DNA of 64,000 nt from Polynucleobacter necessarius (GCA_900095165.1 LT606947.1:930001-994000), one strand, 5' to 3'; positions 49,010 to 60,235 are shown, counted from the stretch's first letter. The notes: generated by a model not told the origin, from the letters alone. Made by a program: numbers and translations.

Positions 49010-50814
49010 TAGTCGTCTACCTGCAAAATGGCTAAGAAGGCCTCTTGTGGGATCTCCACGTTACCTACCTGCTTCATGCGCTTCTTACCTTCTTTTTGTT
49101 TCTCTAACAATTTGCGCTTACGGGAAATGTCACCACCGTAACACTTAGCCAACACATTCTTACGTAAAGCCTTCACGTTTTCACGAGCAACGATGTTGCT
49201 ACCAATTGCAGCCTGAATAGCTACATCAAACATTTGACGCGGAATAATGCCACGCATTTTTGCAACCACTTCGCGTCCACGATGTTGGCTATTACTGCGA
49301 TGAACAATCACAGACAGTGCATCTACTCGCTCGCCATTAATCAGGATGTCGACCCTAACCACATCAGCCGGACGATATTCTTTGAACTCGTAATCCATGG
49401 ATGCATAGCCACGAGAAATCGATTTCATTTTGTCAAAGAAATCCAAAACAATCTCGGCCATTGGCAACTCATACGTGAGCTTCACTTGGCGACCAAGGTA
49501 ATTCATATCCATCTGTATGCCACGCTTACCAACGCACAGGGTAATGATCGCACCCACGTACTCTTGCGGCATATACAGATTGACCGTCACGATTGGCTCA
49601 AGAATCGTATTGATCTTGCTAGCCTCGGGCATCTTCGATGGGTTATCCACCGATAAGATGGTGCCATCCGATTGCTCTACCTGGTACACCACTGTTGGTG
49701 CGGTAGTAATAAGATTCATGCCGTACTGACGCTCTAAGCGCTCTTGTACGATCTCCATATGGAGCAATCCCAAGAAGCCGCAGCGGAATCCAAAACCAAG
49801 CGCTTGCGAAACCTCGGGCTCATATAAGAGTGAGGCATCATTTAATTGCAGCTTCTCCAAAGATTCGCGCAGTTGATCGTATTCACTCGACTCCACTGGG
49901 TATAGGCCTGCAAAAACCTGAGGCTTAACTTCTTTAAAGCCTGGAAGCGGCTCGGCAGCAGGAACTCGGCCTTGCTGACCAGGAGTATGGGTAACTGTGT
50001 CACCCACCTTGGCGGCTTTTAACTCTTTAATACCGGCAATCACAAAGCCCACCTGACCAGCAGACAACTCTGGACGATCCACGGACTTTGGACTAAATAC
50101 ACCAACATGCTCAACTAAATGACTTGAACCATTGGCCATCAAAGTAATTTTTTCTTTTGGCTTTAAGGTGCCGTTCACAACCCGCACTAACATCACCACG
50201 CCAACATAGTTATCAAACCAAGAATCAATAATCAAGGCTTGCAAAGGGTCTGCTGCATTGCCTTTTGGTGGAGGTACACGAGCAATCATCTCTTCGATGA
50301 CATCCTGCACACCTAAACCCGTTTTAGCTGAGCAAGTCACTGCATCAGAAGCGTCAATACCAATAACATCTTCAATTTCTTTTTTAGCGCGCTCGGGGTC
50401 AGCCTGTGGCAAATCAATCTTATTAAGCACTGGCACTACTTCAACACCCAACTCTAGCGCCATATAACAGTTAGCAACTGTTTGAGCTTCAACGCCTTGA
50501 CTAGCATCCACCACTAAGAGCGCGCCTTCGCATGCTGATAAGGAGCGACTAACCTCATAGGAAAAGTCAACGTGACCCGGTGTATCAATCAAATTGATGT
50601 TGTAGGTTTTACCGTCTTTGGATTTATAAGTCAGCGCTGCTGTTTGCGCTTTAATCGTGATGCCTCGCTCACGCTCGATATCCATTGAGTCGAGCACTTG
50701 AGCTTCCATTTCACGATCAGATAGACCGCCACATAGTTGAATAATGCGATCAGCAAGCGTTGATTTGCCGTGATCAATGTGGGCGATGATAGAAAAATTG
50801 CGGATTAAATCCAT
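49009..50814 (-). CDS. lepA: Elongation factor 4 (LepA)
   Basis: Translational GTPase that acts on stalled or initiating ribosomes. G1 [14 protein letters not shown]2 with [11 protein letters not shown]3 DTPGHVDF, G4 NKIDLP and the LepA-specific C-terminal domain ([19 protein letters not shown]). 601 residues. Starts 144 bases after the mucD stop. The gap holds no gene that I can support. Confidence 0.97.
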   Translation of the reverse strand: MDLIRNFSIIAHIDHGKSTLADRIIQLCGGLSDREMEAQVLDSMDIERERGITIKAQTAALTYKSKDGKTYNINLIDTPGHVDFSYEVSRSLSACEGALLVVDASQGVEAQTVANCYMALELGVEVVPVLNKIDLPQADPERAKKEIEDVIGIDASDAVTCSAKTGLGVQDVIEEMIARVPPPKGNAADPLQALIIDSWFDNYVGVVMLVRVVNGTLKPKEKITLMANGSSHLVEHVGVFSPKSVDRPELSAGQVGFVIAGIKELKAAKVGDTVTHTPGQQGRVPAAEPLPGFKEVKPQVFAGLYPVESSEYDQLRESLEKLQLNDASLLYEPEVSQALGFGFRCGFLGLLHMEIVQERLERQYGMNLITTAPTVVYQVEQSDGTILSVDNPSKMPEASKINTILEPIVTVNLYMPQEYVGAIITLCVGKRGIQMDMNYLGRQVKLTYELPMAEIVLDFFDKMKSISRGYASMDYEFKEYRPADVVRVDILINGERVDALSVIVHRSNSQHRGREVVAKMRGIIPRQMFDVAIQAAIGSNIVARENVKALRKNVLAKCYGGDISRKRKLLEKQKEGKKRMKQVGNVEIPQEAFLAILQVDD

Positions 50815-50958
50815 AGCGTCTTATGTGGTCTTCAAAAAACGCCTTGTCAGAACGCACCACAATGATGCGCTGCAAAAAGTCGTCTTAAAGTGATTGTAAT
50901 GGGTGGCGCTCATTTAACGCGGAACCCGTTTATTCCATGCAAAAACCCAGGTTTTGGC

Positions 50959-52407
50959 TTATTTTGGCCTAACAGGAATAATCATGGTGCTATCAGCCCT
51001 GCGGACAAAAACTGGGACTGCCTTATTGACATTCAAGCCCTTAACTAGGCCCTCAAACTGCTTTACCCCAGTAATGTCAGTATCTGCAATCCGAATAATG
51101 ACATCACCAGGACGCACCCCTGCACGCGCTAGGGGGCCGTCTCCTAGGCCTGTAACCTCAACGCCACCGCGAATATTGAGCTCCTTCTTCTTGCTATCTG
51201 ATGGCTCAGAAACCGCTATCCCAAGAGAATTGGCATTTCCACCGGATGCCCCAGAGTTATCAGCCTTCTTCACGGCAGCCTGACCAGCCTCAGTATCCGT
51301 CACAGAAACCATTAATTCTTTGGTAGAGCCTTTGCGCCAAACCTGGACGCTGGCACTGGTGCCCGGTTTAGTTTCACCAACCGCTCTAGGCAGATCGGTA
51401 GATTTTCCAATATCGCGGCCATTAAAGCTCAGAATGACGTCCCCAGACTCAATGCCGCCCGCTGCTGCTGGACCACCCGGCTCAACATTACGAACATAAG
51501 CTCCGCGAGGCTTACCCAACCCCAAGCTCTCAGCAATCTCTTTAGTCATTTCTCCTAAAGCGACCCCGATACGACCACGTGTCATTTTTCCATTGGTACG
51601 TAATTGATCTGCCACGCGCATGGCCTCATCAATCGGAATCGCAAATGAGATGCCCATATAACCGCCAGAGCGGCTAAAGATTTGTGAGTTAATGCCGATA
51701 ACTTGTCCAGCTGTATTCAACAAAGGACCGCCCGAATTACCAGGATTTACCGCTACGTCAGTCTGAATGAATGGCAAGTAGTCGCCAGTATCACGACTCT
51801 TGGCTGATACGATGCCTGCGGTCACAGTATTTTCCAAGCCAAATGGGGAGCCAATGGCCAATACCCATTCACCCACCCTTACTCGAGAAGAATCACCCAG
51901 TGGCAACTTAGGTAAATCGCGTACATCGATTTTGACAACCGCTACATCGGTACGCTTATCCATACCCAGTAACTTCGCTTTGTACTCACGCTTATCAGTC
52001 AGAGTGACATAAATAGTGTTCGCACCATCAACGACGTGGGCATTCGTCAAAATCAAACCATTGGATTCAATAATGAAACCCGAGCCTACCCCACGATCTG
52101 CCTCTTGAGGCTTACCAGAGTTTGGCTGCGCTTGTTTAGGTGCATTCGGTAAACCTGGAATGGGCACGCCGAAGAAACGACGGAAGAACTCAGCTTGATC
52201 CTCTGGCATTCCTGGGAAGCCGCCCTGGGCTTGCTGCTGCATCACTTTTTCAGTGGTACAAATATTCACAACGGCCGGACTGGCTCGCTCAACTAGATCA
52301 GCAAAATCAGAAATAGAGACGCGTGGGCTCTGAGCACAGGCCTGAGGAATGAATGCAATTTGTCCCAAGCTAAAGATAGCCAAGAGCGCAATAAAATACT
52401 TTTTCAT
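50959..52407 (-). CDS. mucD: Periplasmic Do/DegP-family serine protease (MucD type)
   Basis: Envelope quality-control protease. A signal peptide (MKKYFIALLAIFSLGQIAFI, cleavage near AQA) precedes the trypsin-like domain with His124 (LTNAHVVDGA), Asp154 (KRTDVAVV) and Ser225 (NPGNSGGPLL), then two PDZ domains (MTRGRIGVALGEMTKE..., and RGGVEVTGLGDGPLARAG). 482 residues from the ATG at 52407; the frame opens ten codons earlier. Normally part of a sigma-E operon, but here it directly follows fabF. Confidence 0.93.
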   Translation of the reverse strand: MKKYFIALLAIFSLGQIAFIPQACAQSPRVSISDFADLVERASPAVVNICTTEKVMQQQAQGGFPGMPEDQAEFFRRFFGVPIPGLPNAPKQAQPNSGKPQEADRGVGSGFIIESNGLILTNAHVVDGANTIYVTLTDKREYKAKLLGMDKRTDVAVVKIDVRDLPKLPLGDSSRVRVGEWVLAIGSPFGLENTVTAGIVSAKSRDTGDYLPFIQTDVAVNPGNSGGPLLNTAGQVIGINSQIFSRSGGYMGISFAIPIDEAMRVADQLRTNGKMTRGRIGVALGEMTKEIAESLGLGKPRGAYVRNVEPGGPAAAGGIESGDVILSFNGRDIGKSTDLPRAVGETKPGTSASVQVWRKGSTKELMVSVTDTEAGQAAVKKADNSGASGGNANSLGIAVSEPSDSKKKELNIRGGVEVTGLGDGPLARAGVRPGDVIIRIADTDITGVKQFEGLVKGLNVNKAVPVFVRRADSTMIIPVRPK

Positions 52408-52478
52408 AATGCTATAGACCCGCTTGGTAAAAACCAATAATTAAAGAAGCGAAGAAAGGAAATAACCTAGTAAGAATA

Positions 52479-53726
52479 TTAGGTCAGTTTGCCAAAAATC
52501 AAGGTACCGTTAGTACCCCCAAAGCCAAAGTTGTTTTTGACAGCATGTTCGATCTTCACATCACGAGCAGTATTGGCGCAGTAGTCCAAATCACACTCAG
52601 GATCTTGATTGAAGATGTTGATTGTTGGTGGAGACTTCTGGTTATGTAAAGCCAGAATAGTAAATACAGACTCCAAGCTACCAGCACCACCTAAAAGGTG
52701 GCCAGTCATTGACTTAGTAGAGTTAATTAGCGTCTTCTTAGCATGATCGCCAAGAGCAGCCTTGATGACACCAGTTTCGTTCTTATCACCCAAAGGTGTT
52801 GAAGTGCCGTGTGCGTTAATGTATTGAATCTGATCGGCGTTCAAACCAGCATCGCGCATTGCGTTTACCATGCAACGACGTGGACCATCCATATTTGGAG
52901 CAGTCATGTGATACGCATCACCACTCATGCCAAAGCCTAAGAGTTCGCAGTAGATTTTTGCGCCACGTGCTTTGGCATGTTCGTACTCTTCAAGCACCAC
53001 AACACCAGCACCCTCACCCAGCACGAAACCGTCGCGGTCTTTATCCCATGGGCGTGAAGCTGTTGCAGGATCATCATTACGAGTAGATAGTGCGCGAGCC
53101 GAAGCAAAGCCACCAACCCCCAATGCAGAAATTGTAGATTCGGCACCACCAGCAACCATCATATCGGCATCACCATACTGAATTAAGCGCGCTGCCAATC
53201 CAATACTATGCAAACCTGTAGTGCAGGCAGTAACCGCAGCCACATTTGGACCTTTAAGGCCAAACAAGATACTGAGGTGCCCAGAAATCATATTGATGAT
53301 TGAGCCTGGCACAAAGAATGGGGAGATGCGACGAGGACCGCGAGCAAGCAACTCAGCGCCAGTCTCCTCAATCATCGGTAAGCCACCAATGCCCGAACCA
53401 ACCATGACGCCAATGCGCTCAGCGTTTTCTTCAGTTACTTGTAAACCGCTATCGCGAATTGCTTGCGTACCAGCGGCGATACCGTAATGGATAAAGGTAT
53501 CCATATGGCGCGCCTCTTTGGCAGAAACATATTCTTCAACATTGAAATCTTTCACCTCGCCAGCGAAATGTACGCTTAGCGGAGTGTGGTCAAACTTCGT
53601 GATGGTAGCAATGCCCGATCTGCCAGCGAGCAAATTAGACCAAGCTATATCAACCGAGTTACCAACTGGTGAAATAAGGCCTAAGCCGGTAACAACAATC
53701 CGGCGACGGCCATTTGATGCTGACAC
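52479..53726 (-). CDS. fabF: 3-oxoacyl-[ACP] synthase II
   Basis: Condensing enzyme of fatty acid elongation. The catalytic Cys is in [13 protein letters not shown], and the two His residues in [13 protein letters not shown] and [12 protein letters not shown]. 415 residues starting [20 protein letters not shown]. It follows acpP by 28 bases. Confidence 0.97.
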   Translation of the reverse strand: MSASNGRRRIVVTGLGLISPVGNSVDIAWSNLLAGRSGIATITKFDHTPLSVHFAGEVKDFNVEEYVSAKEARHMDTFIHYGIAAGTQAIRDSGLQVTEENAERIGVMVGSGIGGLPMIEETGAELLARGPRRISPFFVPGSIINMISGHLSILFGLKGPNVAAVTACTTGLHSIGLAARLIQYGDADMMVAGGAESTISALGVGGFASARALSTRNDDPATASRPWDKDRDGFVLGEGAGVVVLEEYEHAKARGAKIYCELLGFGMSGDAYHMTAPNMDGPRRCMVNAMRDAGLNADQIQYINAHGTSTPLGDKNETGVIKAALGDHAKKTLINSTKSMTGHLLGGAGSLESVFTILALHNQKSPPTINIFNQDPECDLDYCANTARDVKIEHAVKNNFGFGGTNGTLIFGKLT

Positions 53727-53754
53727 AGTAATAGCTTTTAACTAAACTCGGGAA

Positions 53755-53994
53755 TTAACCCTGAGCTTTAGACTGAGCAAAATCGATAGCGAGCTGAACA
53801 GTAGTGATTTTTTCAGCTTCTTCATCCGGAATTTCAATCTCGAATTCATCTTCCAAAGCCATTACCAATTCAACAGTGTCAAGAGAGTCTGCGCCCAAGT
53901 CGCTCACAAAAGAAGATTCATTATTGATATCTGCTTCTGCGACGCCCAATTGCTCAGCGACGATCTTCTTAACGCGTTGTTCGATGTTATCCAT
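53755..53994 (-). CDS. acpP: Acyl carrier protein
   Basis: 79 residues starting [20 protein letters not shown]. The phosphopantetheine attachment site is Ser37 in [15 protein letters not shown]. Highly acidic, as usual. I chose the ATG at 53994; a TTG four codons earlier is open but overlaps the GGGGGAA ribosome site. Between fabG and fabF. Confidence 0.97.
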   Translation of the reverse strand: MDNIEQRVKKIVAEQLGVAEADINNESSFVSDLGADSLDTVELVMALEDEFEIEIPDEEAEKITTVQLAIDFAQSKAQG

Positions 53995-54097
53995 TAATTC
54001 CCCCAAGGGTTGTAAAAAAACGATGAAAAGAATTTTATCAGCTTGGCGGACCGAATTAGCAATTCCGCCAAAAAATGATCAAATTTCTGCTTTATTT

Positions 54098-54841
54098 TTA
54101 GGCTAAATAGAGTCCGCCATTGACATGTAAGGTATTACCCGTAATGTAACCTGCCGCCGGGGATGCCAAAAACGTCACTGCTTGAGCCACATCCTCTGGA
54201 CTACCCAGACGAGCCAAGGGAATATTCGCTTTTAGGCTATTTTGCTGCTCTTCGCTCAAAGCGCGAATCATATCGGTATCAATAAATCCGGGTGCAACAC
54301 AATTCACAGTGATATTGCGGCTACCGATTTCACGGGCTAAAGCACGGGTCATACCAGAAACGCCCGATTTAGCAGCTGCGTAATTCGCCTGCCCCGGGTT
54401 ACCCATATGACCAACAATCGAGGTGATATTAATAATGCGGCCAGCACGTGCCTTCATCATTGGGCGCATTACGGCCTGTGACAAGCGGAAAACCGCACTT
54501 AAATTGGTGTCGATCACATCTGTCCACTCATCTGTTTTCATGCGCATGGCGAGGTTGTCGCGTGTAATACCAGCGTTATTAACCAAAATATTGATGCCAC
54601 CAAAATCCTTGACGATCAAATCGATAATGTCTTCACAAGCCTTTGGATCAGTCACATTTAATACTTCACCACGACCACCACTCGCTTGCAAACGGGCATT
54701 GATCGCTTTAGCGCCATCCTCAGAGGTGGCGGTACCAATTACCTTAGCACCACATTTCACCAACTCATCCGCAATCGCTTGACCAATACCGCGCGATGCG
54801 CCAGTTACCAATGCAATTTGTCCACTTAAGTCGAGATTCAT
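54098..54841 (-). CDS. fabG: 3-oxoacyl-[ACP] reductase
   Basis: NADPH-dependent SDR that reduces the ketoacyl group. TGASRGIGQAIADEL for cofactor binding, NNAGITRDNL, the catalytic Ser-Tyr-Lys in NITSIVGHMGNPGQANYAAA and KSG. 247 residues. Between fabD and acpP, with 103 bases before acpP, where an extra acpP promoter is usual. Confidence 0.97.
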   Translation of the reverse strand: MNLDLSGQIALVTGASRGIGQAIADELVKCGAKVIGTATSEDGAKAINARLQASGGRGEVLNVTDPKACEDIIDLIVKDFGGINILVNNAGITRDNLAMRMKTDEWTDVIDTNLSAVFRLSQAVMRPMMKARAGRIINITSIVGHMGNPGQANYAAAKSGVSGMTRALAREIGSRNITVNCVAPGFIDTDMIRALSEEQQNSLKANIPLARLGSPEDVAQAVTFLASPAAGYITGNTLHVNGGLYLA

Positions 54842-54880
54842 ATTTGTCTTCCGTTGTGTCTTTGTTTTTTATTTGTATTT

Positions 54881-55816
54881 TTACTTTACTGTAGCCAAGG
54901 CTTCGGTGAGGCTGGCTTCATCAAAAATAGGGATACCAACAACATTCTCATTGATACGCTTAGTCAGCCCGGCCAATACCTTGCCAGGACCGCATTCCAC
55001 CACCTGAGTGATACCCTGCTGTGCCATGGCATTGATCGTCTCTTGCCAACGCACTGGTTTGGCAGCTTGACGCACTAAGGCATCTTTAATAGCTGCTGGA
55101 TCATTGAGGACATTCACATCCACGTTATTGACCACAGAAATAGTAGGCACCTTGAATTCAATCTCAGCCAAGTAGCCTTTGAGTTTTTCAGAAGCGGGCT
55201 GCAATAAAGATGAATGAAATGGTGCGGACACTGGCAATGGCAAAGCGCGTTTCGCGCCAGCTGCCTTGAGTAATTCACAGGTCTTAGTCACTGCATCGCT
55301 ACCACCCGCAATCACTACTTGCCCCGGCGCATTGAAATTCACTGCCTCTACTACACCACCAGAGGCTGTAGCAGCTTCAGCGCAAACCGTTTTCACAATC
55401 TCATCATCTAAACCTAAGATTGCAGCCATACCACCCGTACCAACTGGTAGAGCTGTCTGCATAGCCTCAGCACGAAAGCGCACCAAGGGCACAGCATCTT
55501 TAAAAGAGATTACGCCGGCAGCAACCAAAGCAGAATACTCACCCAAACTGTGACCAGCCATCATCTGAGGAACGGCGCCGCCAGAAGCTAACCAAGCGCG
55601 ATAAAATGCGATCGCAGCAGTCAACATCACTGGCTGAGTATTGGTGGTTAGGGACAATGCTTCAGCAGGACCTTCAGCAATCAGTTTTGCAACATCCTCA
55701 CCCAAAGCATCTGAGGCTTCTTGCAAAGTTGCACGAACTTCAGCGCGATCAGCAATGGAGTTGAGCATCCCAACGGATTGGGAGCCTTGGCCAGGGAATA
55801 CAAATGCAAATGTCAT
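54881..55816 (-). CDS. fabD: Malonyl-CoA:ACP transacylase
   Basis: Loads malonyl groups on ACP. FVFPGQGSQSVGML at the N-terminus, catalytic Ser90 in MAGHSLGEYSALVAAG and the distal His in SAPFHSSLLQPAS. 311 residues from the ATG at 55816 (MTFAFVFPG); the open frame continues upstream but overlaps fabH. Confidence 0.96.
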   Translation of the reverse strand: MTFAFVFPGQGSQSVGMLNSIADRAEVRATLQEASDALGEDVAKLIAEGPAEALSLTTNTQPVMLTAAIAFYRAWLASGGAVPQMMAGHSLGEYSALVAAGVISFKDAVPLVRFRAEAMQTALPVGTGGMAAILGLDDEIVKTVCAEAATASGGVVEAVNFNAPGQVVIAGGSDAVTKTCELLKAAGAKRALPLPVSAPFHSSLLQPASEKLKGYLAEIEFKVPTISVVNNVDVNVLNDPAAIKDALVRQAAKPVRWQETINAMAQQGITQVVECGPGKVLAGLTKRINENVVGIPIFDEASLTEALATVK

Positions 55817-55856
55817 AGGAATAATCGCTGAAGAATGGTTATTAATGTATTTTTGC

Positions 55857-56843
55857 TTAGTACTTAATTGCTGCTGCACCCCAAGCAAAGCCACCGCCCA
55901 CACCCTCTAATAAGAGGTGTTGACCGCGTTGAATTTGACCGGAGCGCACACCAACATCCAAGGCAAGCGGAATAGATGCGGCAGAAGTATTGCCGTGCTC
56001 ATGCACAGTCACAATTACTTTATCCATCGACATACCCATCTTGCGAGCCGTGCTCTCCATAATGCGAATATTGGCTTGGTGTGGCACCAACCAATCAATT
56101 TGTTCTGGCTTGAGATTGGCTTTTTCTAGTGCCTCATGTGCAACTTGCTCAAGCACTTTGACGGCCAACTTAAATACTGCTGGGCCGTCCATAGTCAAGT
56201 AAGCAGTTCCCTCTATACCACCCTGCTTTGCACGCCCAGGAACACAGAGGATGTCGCGTTGACTGCCATCAGCATGTAAGGCGGTTGCCAAAATACCGGG
56301 CTCTTTCGAAGCTTCGAGAACCACCGCTCCAGCTCCATCACCAAATAAAATAGAGGTAGTGCGATCTTGGAAATCCAAAATACGAGAGAAGGTTTCTGCG
56401 CCGAGAACTAAAACTTTTTTGTAAGTGCCAGTACGAATAAATGCATCCGCAATCGCGAGAGCATAAGTAAAGCCAGCACATACCGCCTGGACATCAAATG
56501 CTGCGCAATTTGTATGAGCGCCCAGCTTATCTTGCACTACGCAAGCAGTGCTTGGAAAGCCACCCAAATGATCTGGCGTAGATGTTGCCAAAATAATAAG
56601 GTCAAGATCTTCTGAAGTGCAGCAAGCAGACTCTAATGCAGCTTCAGCCGCTTTGACCGCCAAGTCACTGGTGAGTTGATTATCTGCGGCGAAGTGACGA
56701 GCAGATATGCCGCTACGAGTCACAATCCATTCATCACTAGTCTCAAGACCAATCTTCGCCAAACGCTCAACGAGATTTTGATTGCTTAAACGTTGCTCTG
56801 GAAGATAACTTCCAGTTCCCGCTATCCGTGAATAAGTACTCAT
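55857..56843 (-). CDS. fabH: 3-oxoacyl-[ACP] synthase III
   Basis: Starts fatty acid synthesis with acetyl-CoA and malonyl-ACP. The catalytic Cys122 is in [18 protein letters not shown], and His and Asn in [12 protein letters not shown] and [14 protein letters not shown]. 328 residues. It follows plsX by two bases. Confidence 0.97.
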   Translation of the reverse strand: MSTYSRIAGTGSYLPEQRLSNQNLVERLAKIGLETSDEWIVTRSGISARHFAADNQLTSDLAVKAAEAALESACCTSEDLDLIILATSTPDHLGGFPSTACVVQDKLGAHTNCAAFDVQAVCAGFTYALAIADAFIRTGTYKKVLVLGAETFSRILDFQDRTTSILFGDGAGAVVLEASKEPGILATALHADGSQRDILCVPGRAKQGGIEGTAYLTMDGPAVFKLAVKVLEQVAHEALEKANLKPEQIDWLVPHQANIRIMESTARKMGMSMDKVIVTVHEHGNTSAASIPLALDVGVRSGQIQRGQHLLLEGVGGGFAWGAAAIKY

Positions 56844-56845
56844 GA

Positions 56846-57856
56846 TTATTTTGCCTCCGCCACAAAAGTTTGAGCGATACGCTCTACCATGCGATTTTTT
56901 GCTGCTTCATATGCCCTATCGAGCGCAAAACCAAATGCAAAACGATCTGCAGAGCCATGACTCTTAATTACGCAGCCACGCAAACCCAAGAGTACCGCAC
57001 CGTTGTAACGACGATGATCCACGCGCTTACGCACACGTAACAATGGCACCATAGCGCAGATTGCCATTAACTTCGTAAGCCATGATCGATTGAATTCTTC
57101 TTTAATTAAGCCGCTCATCATCTTCGCCAAGCCTTCGCTTGCCTTGAGAACGACGTTACCAACAAAGCCGTCACACACAACGATATCCGTAGTGCCTTTA
57201 AAAATATCATTACCTTCTACGTTGCCGTAGAAGTTTAAGTTTGTTTGGCGTAGCAACTCACTCGTTTGCTTAACCACTTCATTCCCTTTAATCACTTCTT
57301 CACCGATATTGAGAAGACCGATTGAAGGATTTTGTGTGCCATCGACCACTTGAACCATCACGTTAGCCATTTGTGCAAACTGCACTAAATGCATTGGTTC
57401 GCAATCTGCGTTGGCACCGAGATCGAGCATGGTCGTACCGCGCCCTTTTTCATTGGGGATCGCAGTAGCAATTGCAGGACGATCAACACCATTAAGGGTT
57501 TTAAGGATATAGCGGGAGATCGCCATTAAAGCACCTGTATTGCCAGAAGAAATGATCGCATCAGCCAGACCTTCTTTCACCTGCTCAATAGCAACGCGCA
57601 TGGAAGAATCTTTTTTACGTCGCAACGCAACCTCAATAGGGTCATCCATCAAGACAACTTCACTGGCGGGAATAATTTGAATGCACTCCATTAGCGCTTT
57701 TGGAAATTTACTCAAAGCTTGCTTGAGCACTTCCGGATTACCAACTAAGGCAATCTTTACATCAGCATGTTTTTCGAGAAAATCGCAACAAGCGGGAACC
57801 GTAACAACTGCCCCGTGATCTCCGCCCATGGCATCGATAGCAAGAGTGACACTCAT
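56846..57856 (-). CDS. plsX: Phosphate acyltransferase PlsX
   Basis: Makes acyl-phosphate from acyl-ACP for phospholipid synthesis. [20 protein letters not shown] at the start, [39 protein letters not shown]. 336 residues. Follows rpmF in the conserved rpmF-plsX-fab order, with a terminator-like hairpin between. Confidence 0.97.
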   Translation of the reverse strand: MSVTLAIDAMGGDHGAVVTVPACCDFLEKHADVKIALVGNPEVLKQALSKFPKALMECIQIIPASEVVLMDDPIEVALRRKKDSSMRVAIEQVKEGLADAIISSGNTGALMAISRYILKTLNGVDRPAIATAIPNEKGRGTTMLDLGANADCEPMHLVQFAQMANVMVQVVDGTQNPSIGLLNIGEEVIKGNEVVKQTSELLRQTNLNFYGNVEGNDIFKGTTDIVVCDGFVGNVVLKASEGLAKMMSGLIKEEFNRSWLTKLMAICAMVPLLRVRKRVDHRRYNGAVLLGLRGCVIKSHGSADRFAFGFALDRAYEAAKNRMVERIAQTFVAEAK

Positions 57857-57894
57857 AAAATCAAGTATTGCTGCAAGTGGTATTTTTCAAAGAA

Positions 57895-57922
57895 AAAAGC
57901 GGCTTTTAATGGAGCCGCTTTT
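57895..57922 (-). terminator. Hairpin with T run between rpmF and plsX
   Basis: On the minus strand AAAAGCGGCT and AGCCGCTTTT pair over 10 bp with an 8-base loop and a T-rich tail. It may end part of the rpmF transcript and lower read-through into plsX. Confidence 0.8.
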
Positions 57923-57940
57923 ATCTTTTAGACTAAAAAA

Positions 57941-58120
57941 TTAGTCGTTTTTAGTTTTAACAACTTTACGGCCACGGTAGTAGCCGTTTGGTGAAATGTG
58001 GTGGCGCAAATGAGCCTCACCAGTTGTGGCTTCAACAGCCGTAGCAGGTGCGGTCAAAAAGTCGTGCGCACGGTGCATGCCACGTTTGGATTGGGATTTT
58101 TTATTCTGTTGGACGGCCAT
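57941..58120 (-). CDS. rpmF: 50S ribosomal protein L32
   Basis: 59 residues starting [20 protein letters not shown] and continuing [20 protein letters not shown]. This is the L32 variant that lacks the zinc-binding Cys pairs. An AGGAGTTCAAT ribosome site precedes the ATG. Located between yceD and plsX, as expected. Confidence 0.96.
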   Translation of the reverse strand: MAVQQNKKSQSKRGMHRAHDFLTAPATAVEATTGEAHLRHHISPNGYYRGRKVVKTKND

Positions 58121-58225
58121 ATTGAACTCCTAAGCAAGGCGACATTCTAGCATGTAAATTGAGCTAAATGCTTGATTAATTGATAAAGCAGGCTTGAAAA
58201 GCCACCGCTAATGCGGGTAGTCTAA

Positions 58226-58805
58226 TCAATTTTTCTTCATATTTTTCAATATGTTAAAGGGATTTTGGGGCTTTTCAGAGGCATCTGAAGCTTCCCCTCC
58301 CTCCCCGAATGAAGAGGCATGTTGTTTGCAAGTGCCCTCTGGATGCTTTGGAATTAAGGGCATAGACAGGAGAATTTCGTCCTCAATTAGCCCCAAAAGG
58401 TCAAAGTGCTGACTTGCTACCAATGGCTCTTGTTGGTCATCCTCCATTGGGAAGGCATCTGCCGCCTCCTCAGAGGCCACCATGATAAATCGACTTTCTT
58501 GAGCTAAATCTAGGCCACAGTCCTGCAAGCAACTTTGACAAACCAGGTGAATCCAGCCTTTTACGGCTAATTCCAGGATTTTCTGGGGCTCGGAACCCGG
58601 AGAATCGGCAAAATGAGTCTTTACTTGCCAATGGAAGCCATCACCTGACTCGATGCTGGAGGCCTCCTCAGCTACCCTCGGTAGGGCTGAAATCTCCAAA
58701 AAACCAGCCCCTTGATAGGACTGGGGGGGCGTAAAAATCGATCCGTCCCAAAGCCTTGGGATCAGTGGATAGCTCAACTTGAGGTAAAATTTGATTACGA
58801 TTCAT
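58226..58805 (-). pseudogene. yceD: YceD/DUF177 protein with probable frameshift in a C7 tract
   Basis: The YceD/DUF177 family is linked to 23S rRNA accumulation and sits before rpmF. The main frame has ISALPRVAEEASS, the Cys pair LVCQSCLQDCG and the C-terminal LGLIEDEILLSMPLIP, but its only start is a TTG at 58777 preceding unfamiliar residues. An ATG at 58805 opens another frame that reads MNRNQILPQVELSTDPKALG then RIDFYAPP, and meets the main frame at a run of seven C (plus-strand G run at about 58722-58728). One C too many would explain it. If the TTG is real the gene is intact with 183 residues. Only Cys positions and context support the family. Confidence 0.6.
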
Positions 58806-58848
58806 GACATCAGTCTAAATGAAGGCTTCAGCGAAAGTACAAGTAGTG

Positions 58849-59442
58849 ATGAGCAATTCTGCAAAAAAACTAATTCTGGCATCCACCTCAGTCTATCGTC
58901 GAGAGCTCTTGGAGCGCTTGCGCATCCCTTTTGACGTCATCTCCCAAGATGTGGATGAAACCCAACTCCCCGGTGAGAGCGCCTTAGGTTTAGCCTTGCG
59001 CCTAGCAAAAACCAAAGCAGCCGCAGTTGCGAAAGATCACCCTGAGGCTTGGGTTATTGGCTCTGATCAAGTAGCCGACCTTTGTGGAGCTGCTATTGGT
59101 AAACCAGGAAATTTTGAGCGTGCAATGGCGCAACTCCAACTCATGCGTGGTGCAACAGTCACTTTTCAAACAGCGCTATGTCTAATGCGTGGCGATGTCG
59201 AAACCACGATCAATATTCCAACTGAAGTTACCTTTCGCAAACTATCGGATGATGTTCTAGAGGCATACCTCCATGCCGAAGAACCCTACGACTGCGCGGG
59301 TAGCGCCAAGTCTGAAGGCCTAGGAATCTCACTCTTAGAATCCATCAAGAGCGATGATCCTACAGCCTTAATCGGCCTGCCATTGATAGCGCTGAGCGGC
59401 CTCTTGCGTGATGCTGGTTTTGTCATTCCAGTAAAGAAATAA
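58849..59442 (+). CDS. Maf-like nucleoside triphosphate pyrophosphatase
   Basis: House-cleaning enzyme that hydrolyses non-canonical nucleotides. The Maf signature LILASTSVYRRELLERL, DVDETQLPGES, WVIGSDQVADL and YDCAGSAKSEG are present, which points to the YceF subgroup. 197 residues from the ATG at 58849 (MSNSAKKLIL); an ATG at 58819 would add ten residues. Divergent from yceD. Confidence 0.92.
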   Translation: MSNSAKKLILASTSVYRRELLERLRIPFDVISQDVDETQLPGESALGLALRLAKTKAAAVAKDHPEAWVIGSDQVADLCGAAIGKPGNFERAMAQLQLMRGATVTFQTALCLMRGDVETTINIPTEVTFRKLSDDVLEAYLHAEEPYDCAGSAKSEGLGISLLESIKSDDPTALIGLPLIALSGLLRDAGFVIPVKK

Positions 59443-59461
59443 AAAAAACGAAACTAAATAA

Positions 59462-60235
59462 ATGAGCTCAACCTTAGGCACCCTCTTTTTAATTCCCAAT
59501 ACTTTGGGTGATGATTCTCGTACCGAGCAATTGCCCTGGGTGCTGCCAAGCGAAACCATTACCCAAACTGCCAAGCTGACCCACTGGATTGTGGAGGATA
59601 CAAAAACCGCCCGTGCTTTTTTAAAAGCAGTCGATAGCGTTTCACCTTTAGCGTGTACTATTCAAGAAATGCACATGAGTGAGTGGCGTGGCGTTGCGCG
59701 CAATGCTAAGTACGGTGATGCAGTCAAACCAATGGATTTACTCAAACCGCTCATCGCTGGAAAAGATATGGGCCTCATGTCAGAGGCAGGTGTTCCCGGT
59801 GTTGCAGATCCTGGCGCGGAACTCGTACTGGTTGCGCATAAGCTGGGCGCTAAAGTAAAGCCGATGGTTGGTCCAAGCTCTATTTTATTGGGTCTGATGG
59901 CCAGCGGTTTGAATGGTCAGCGCTTTGCGTTTCAGGGTTATATTCCGCATGATGCACAAGATCGCATTGCACGACTTAAGCAGTTGGAAGTGGAATCTAG
60001 AAAGTTACAGCAGACGCAAATTTGGATTGAGACACTCTATCGCAATATCGCCACGCTGATGGCTTGCCTGAACGCACTATCACCGCAATCATTACTGTGT
60101 CTTGGCATGGATCTCAGCCTTCCAAGCGAGACGATTACAACGCTTTCGATTGCAGACTGGCGTAAGCGTTTTCCGAATGAAGCCGCCTGCGCCTCATTAC
60201 AAAATAGGCCAGCAGTATTTCTATTGCTAGCCTAG
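59462..60235 (+). CDS. SAM-dependent methyltransferase, RsmI-like (tetrapyrrole methylase fold)
   Basis: 257 residues. TLFLIPNTLGDD opens the fold, LMSEAGVPGVADPGAELV and GPSSILLGLMASGLNGQRFA are the RsmI-type SAM-binding loops, and the C-terminus has FQGYIPHDAQDR. It is shorter and more divergent than RsmI at the N-terminus, so it is probably the paralog found next to maf and sppA in Burkholderiales, with unknown target. The stop is TAG. Confidence 0.85.
   Translation: MSSTLGTLFLIPNTLGDDSRTEQLPWVLPSETITQTAKLTHWIVEDTKTARAFLKAVDSVSPLACTIQEMHMSEWRGVARNAKYGDAVKPMDLLKPLIAGKDMGLMSEAGVPGVADPGAELVLVAHKLGAKVKPMVGPSSILLGLMASGLNGQRFAFQGYIPHDAQDRIARLKQLEVESRKLQQTQIWIETLYRNIATLMACLNALSPQSLLCLGMDLSLPSETITTLSIADWRKRFPNEAACASLQNRPAVFLLLA

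Noticed and set aside
50815-50958. Glutaredoxin-like gene between mucD and lepA
   Set aside because: The 144-base gap has no CxxC frame or other coding signal.
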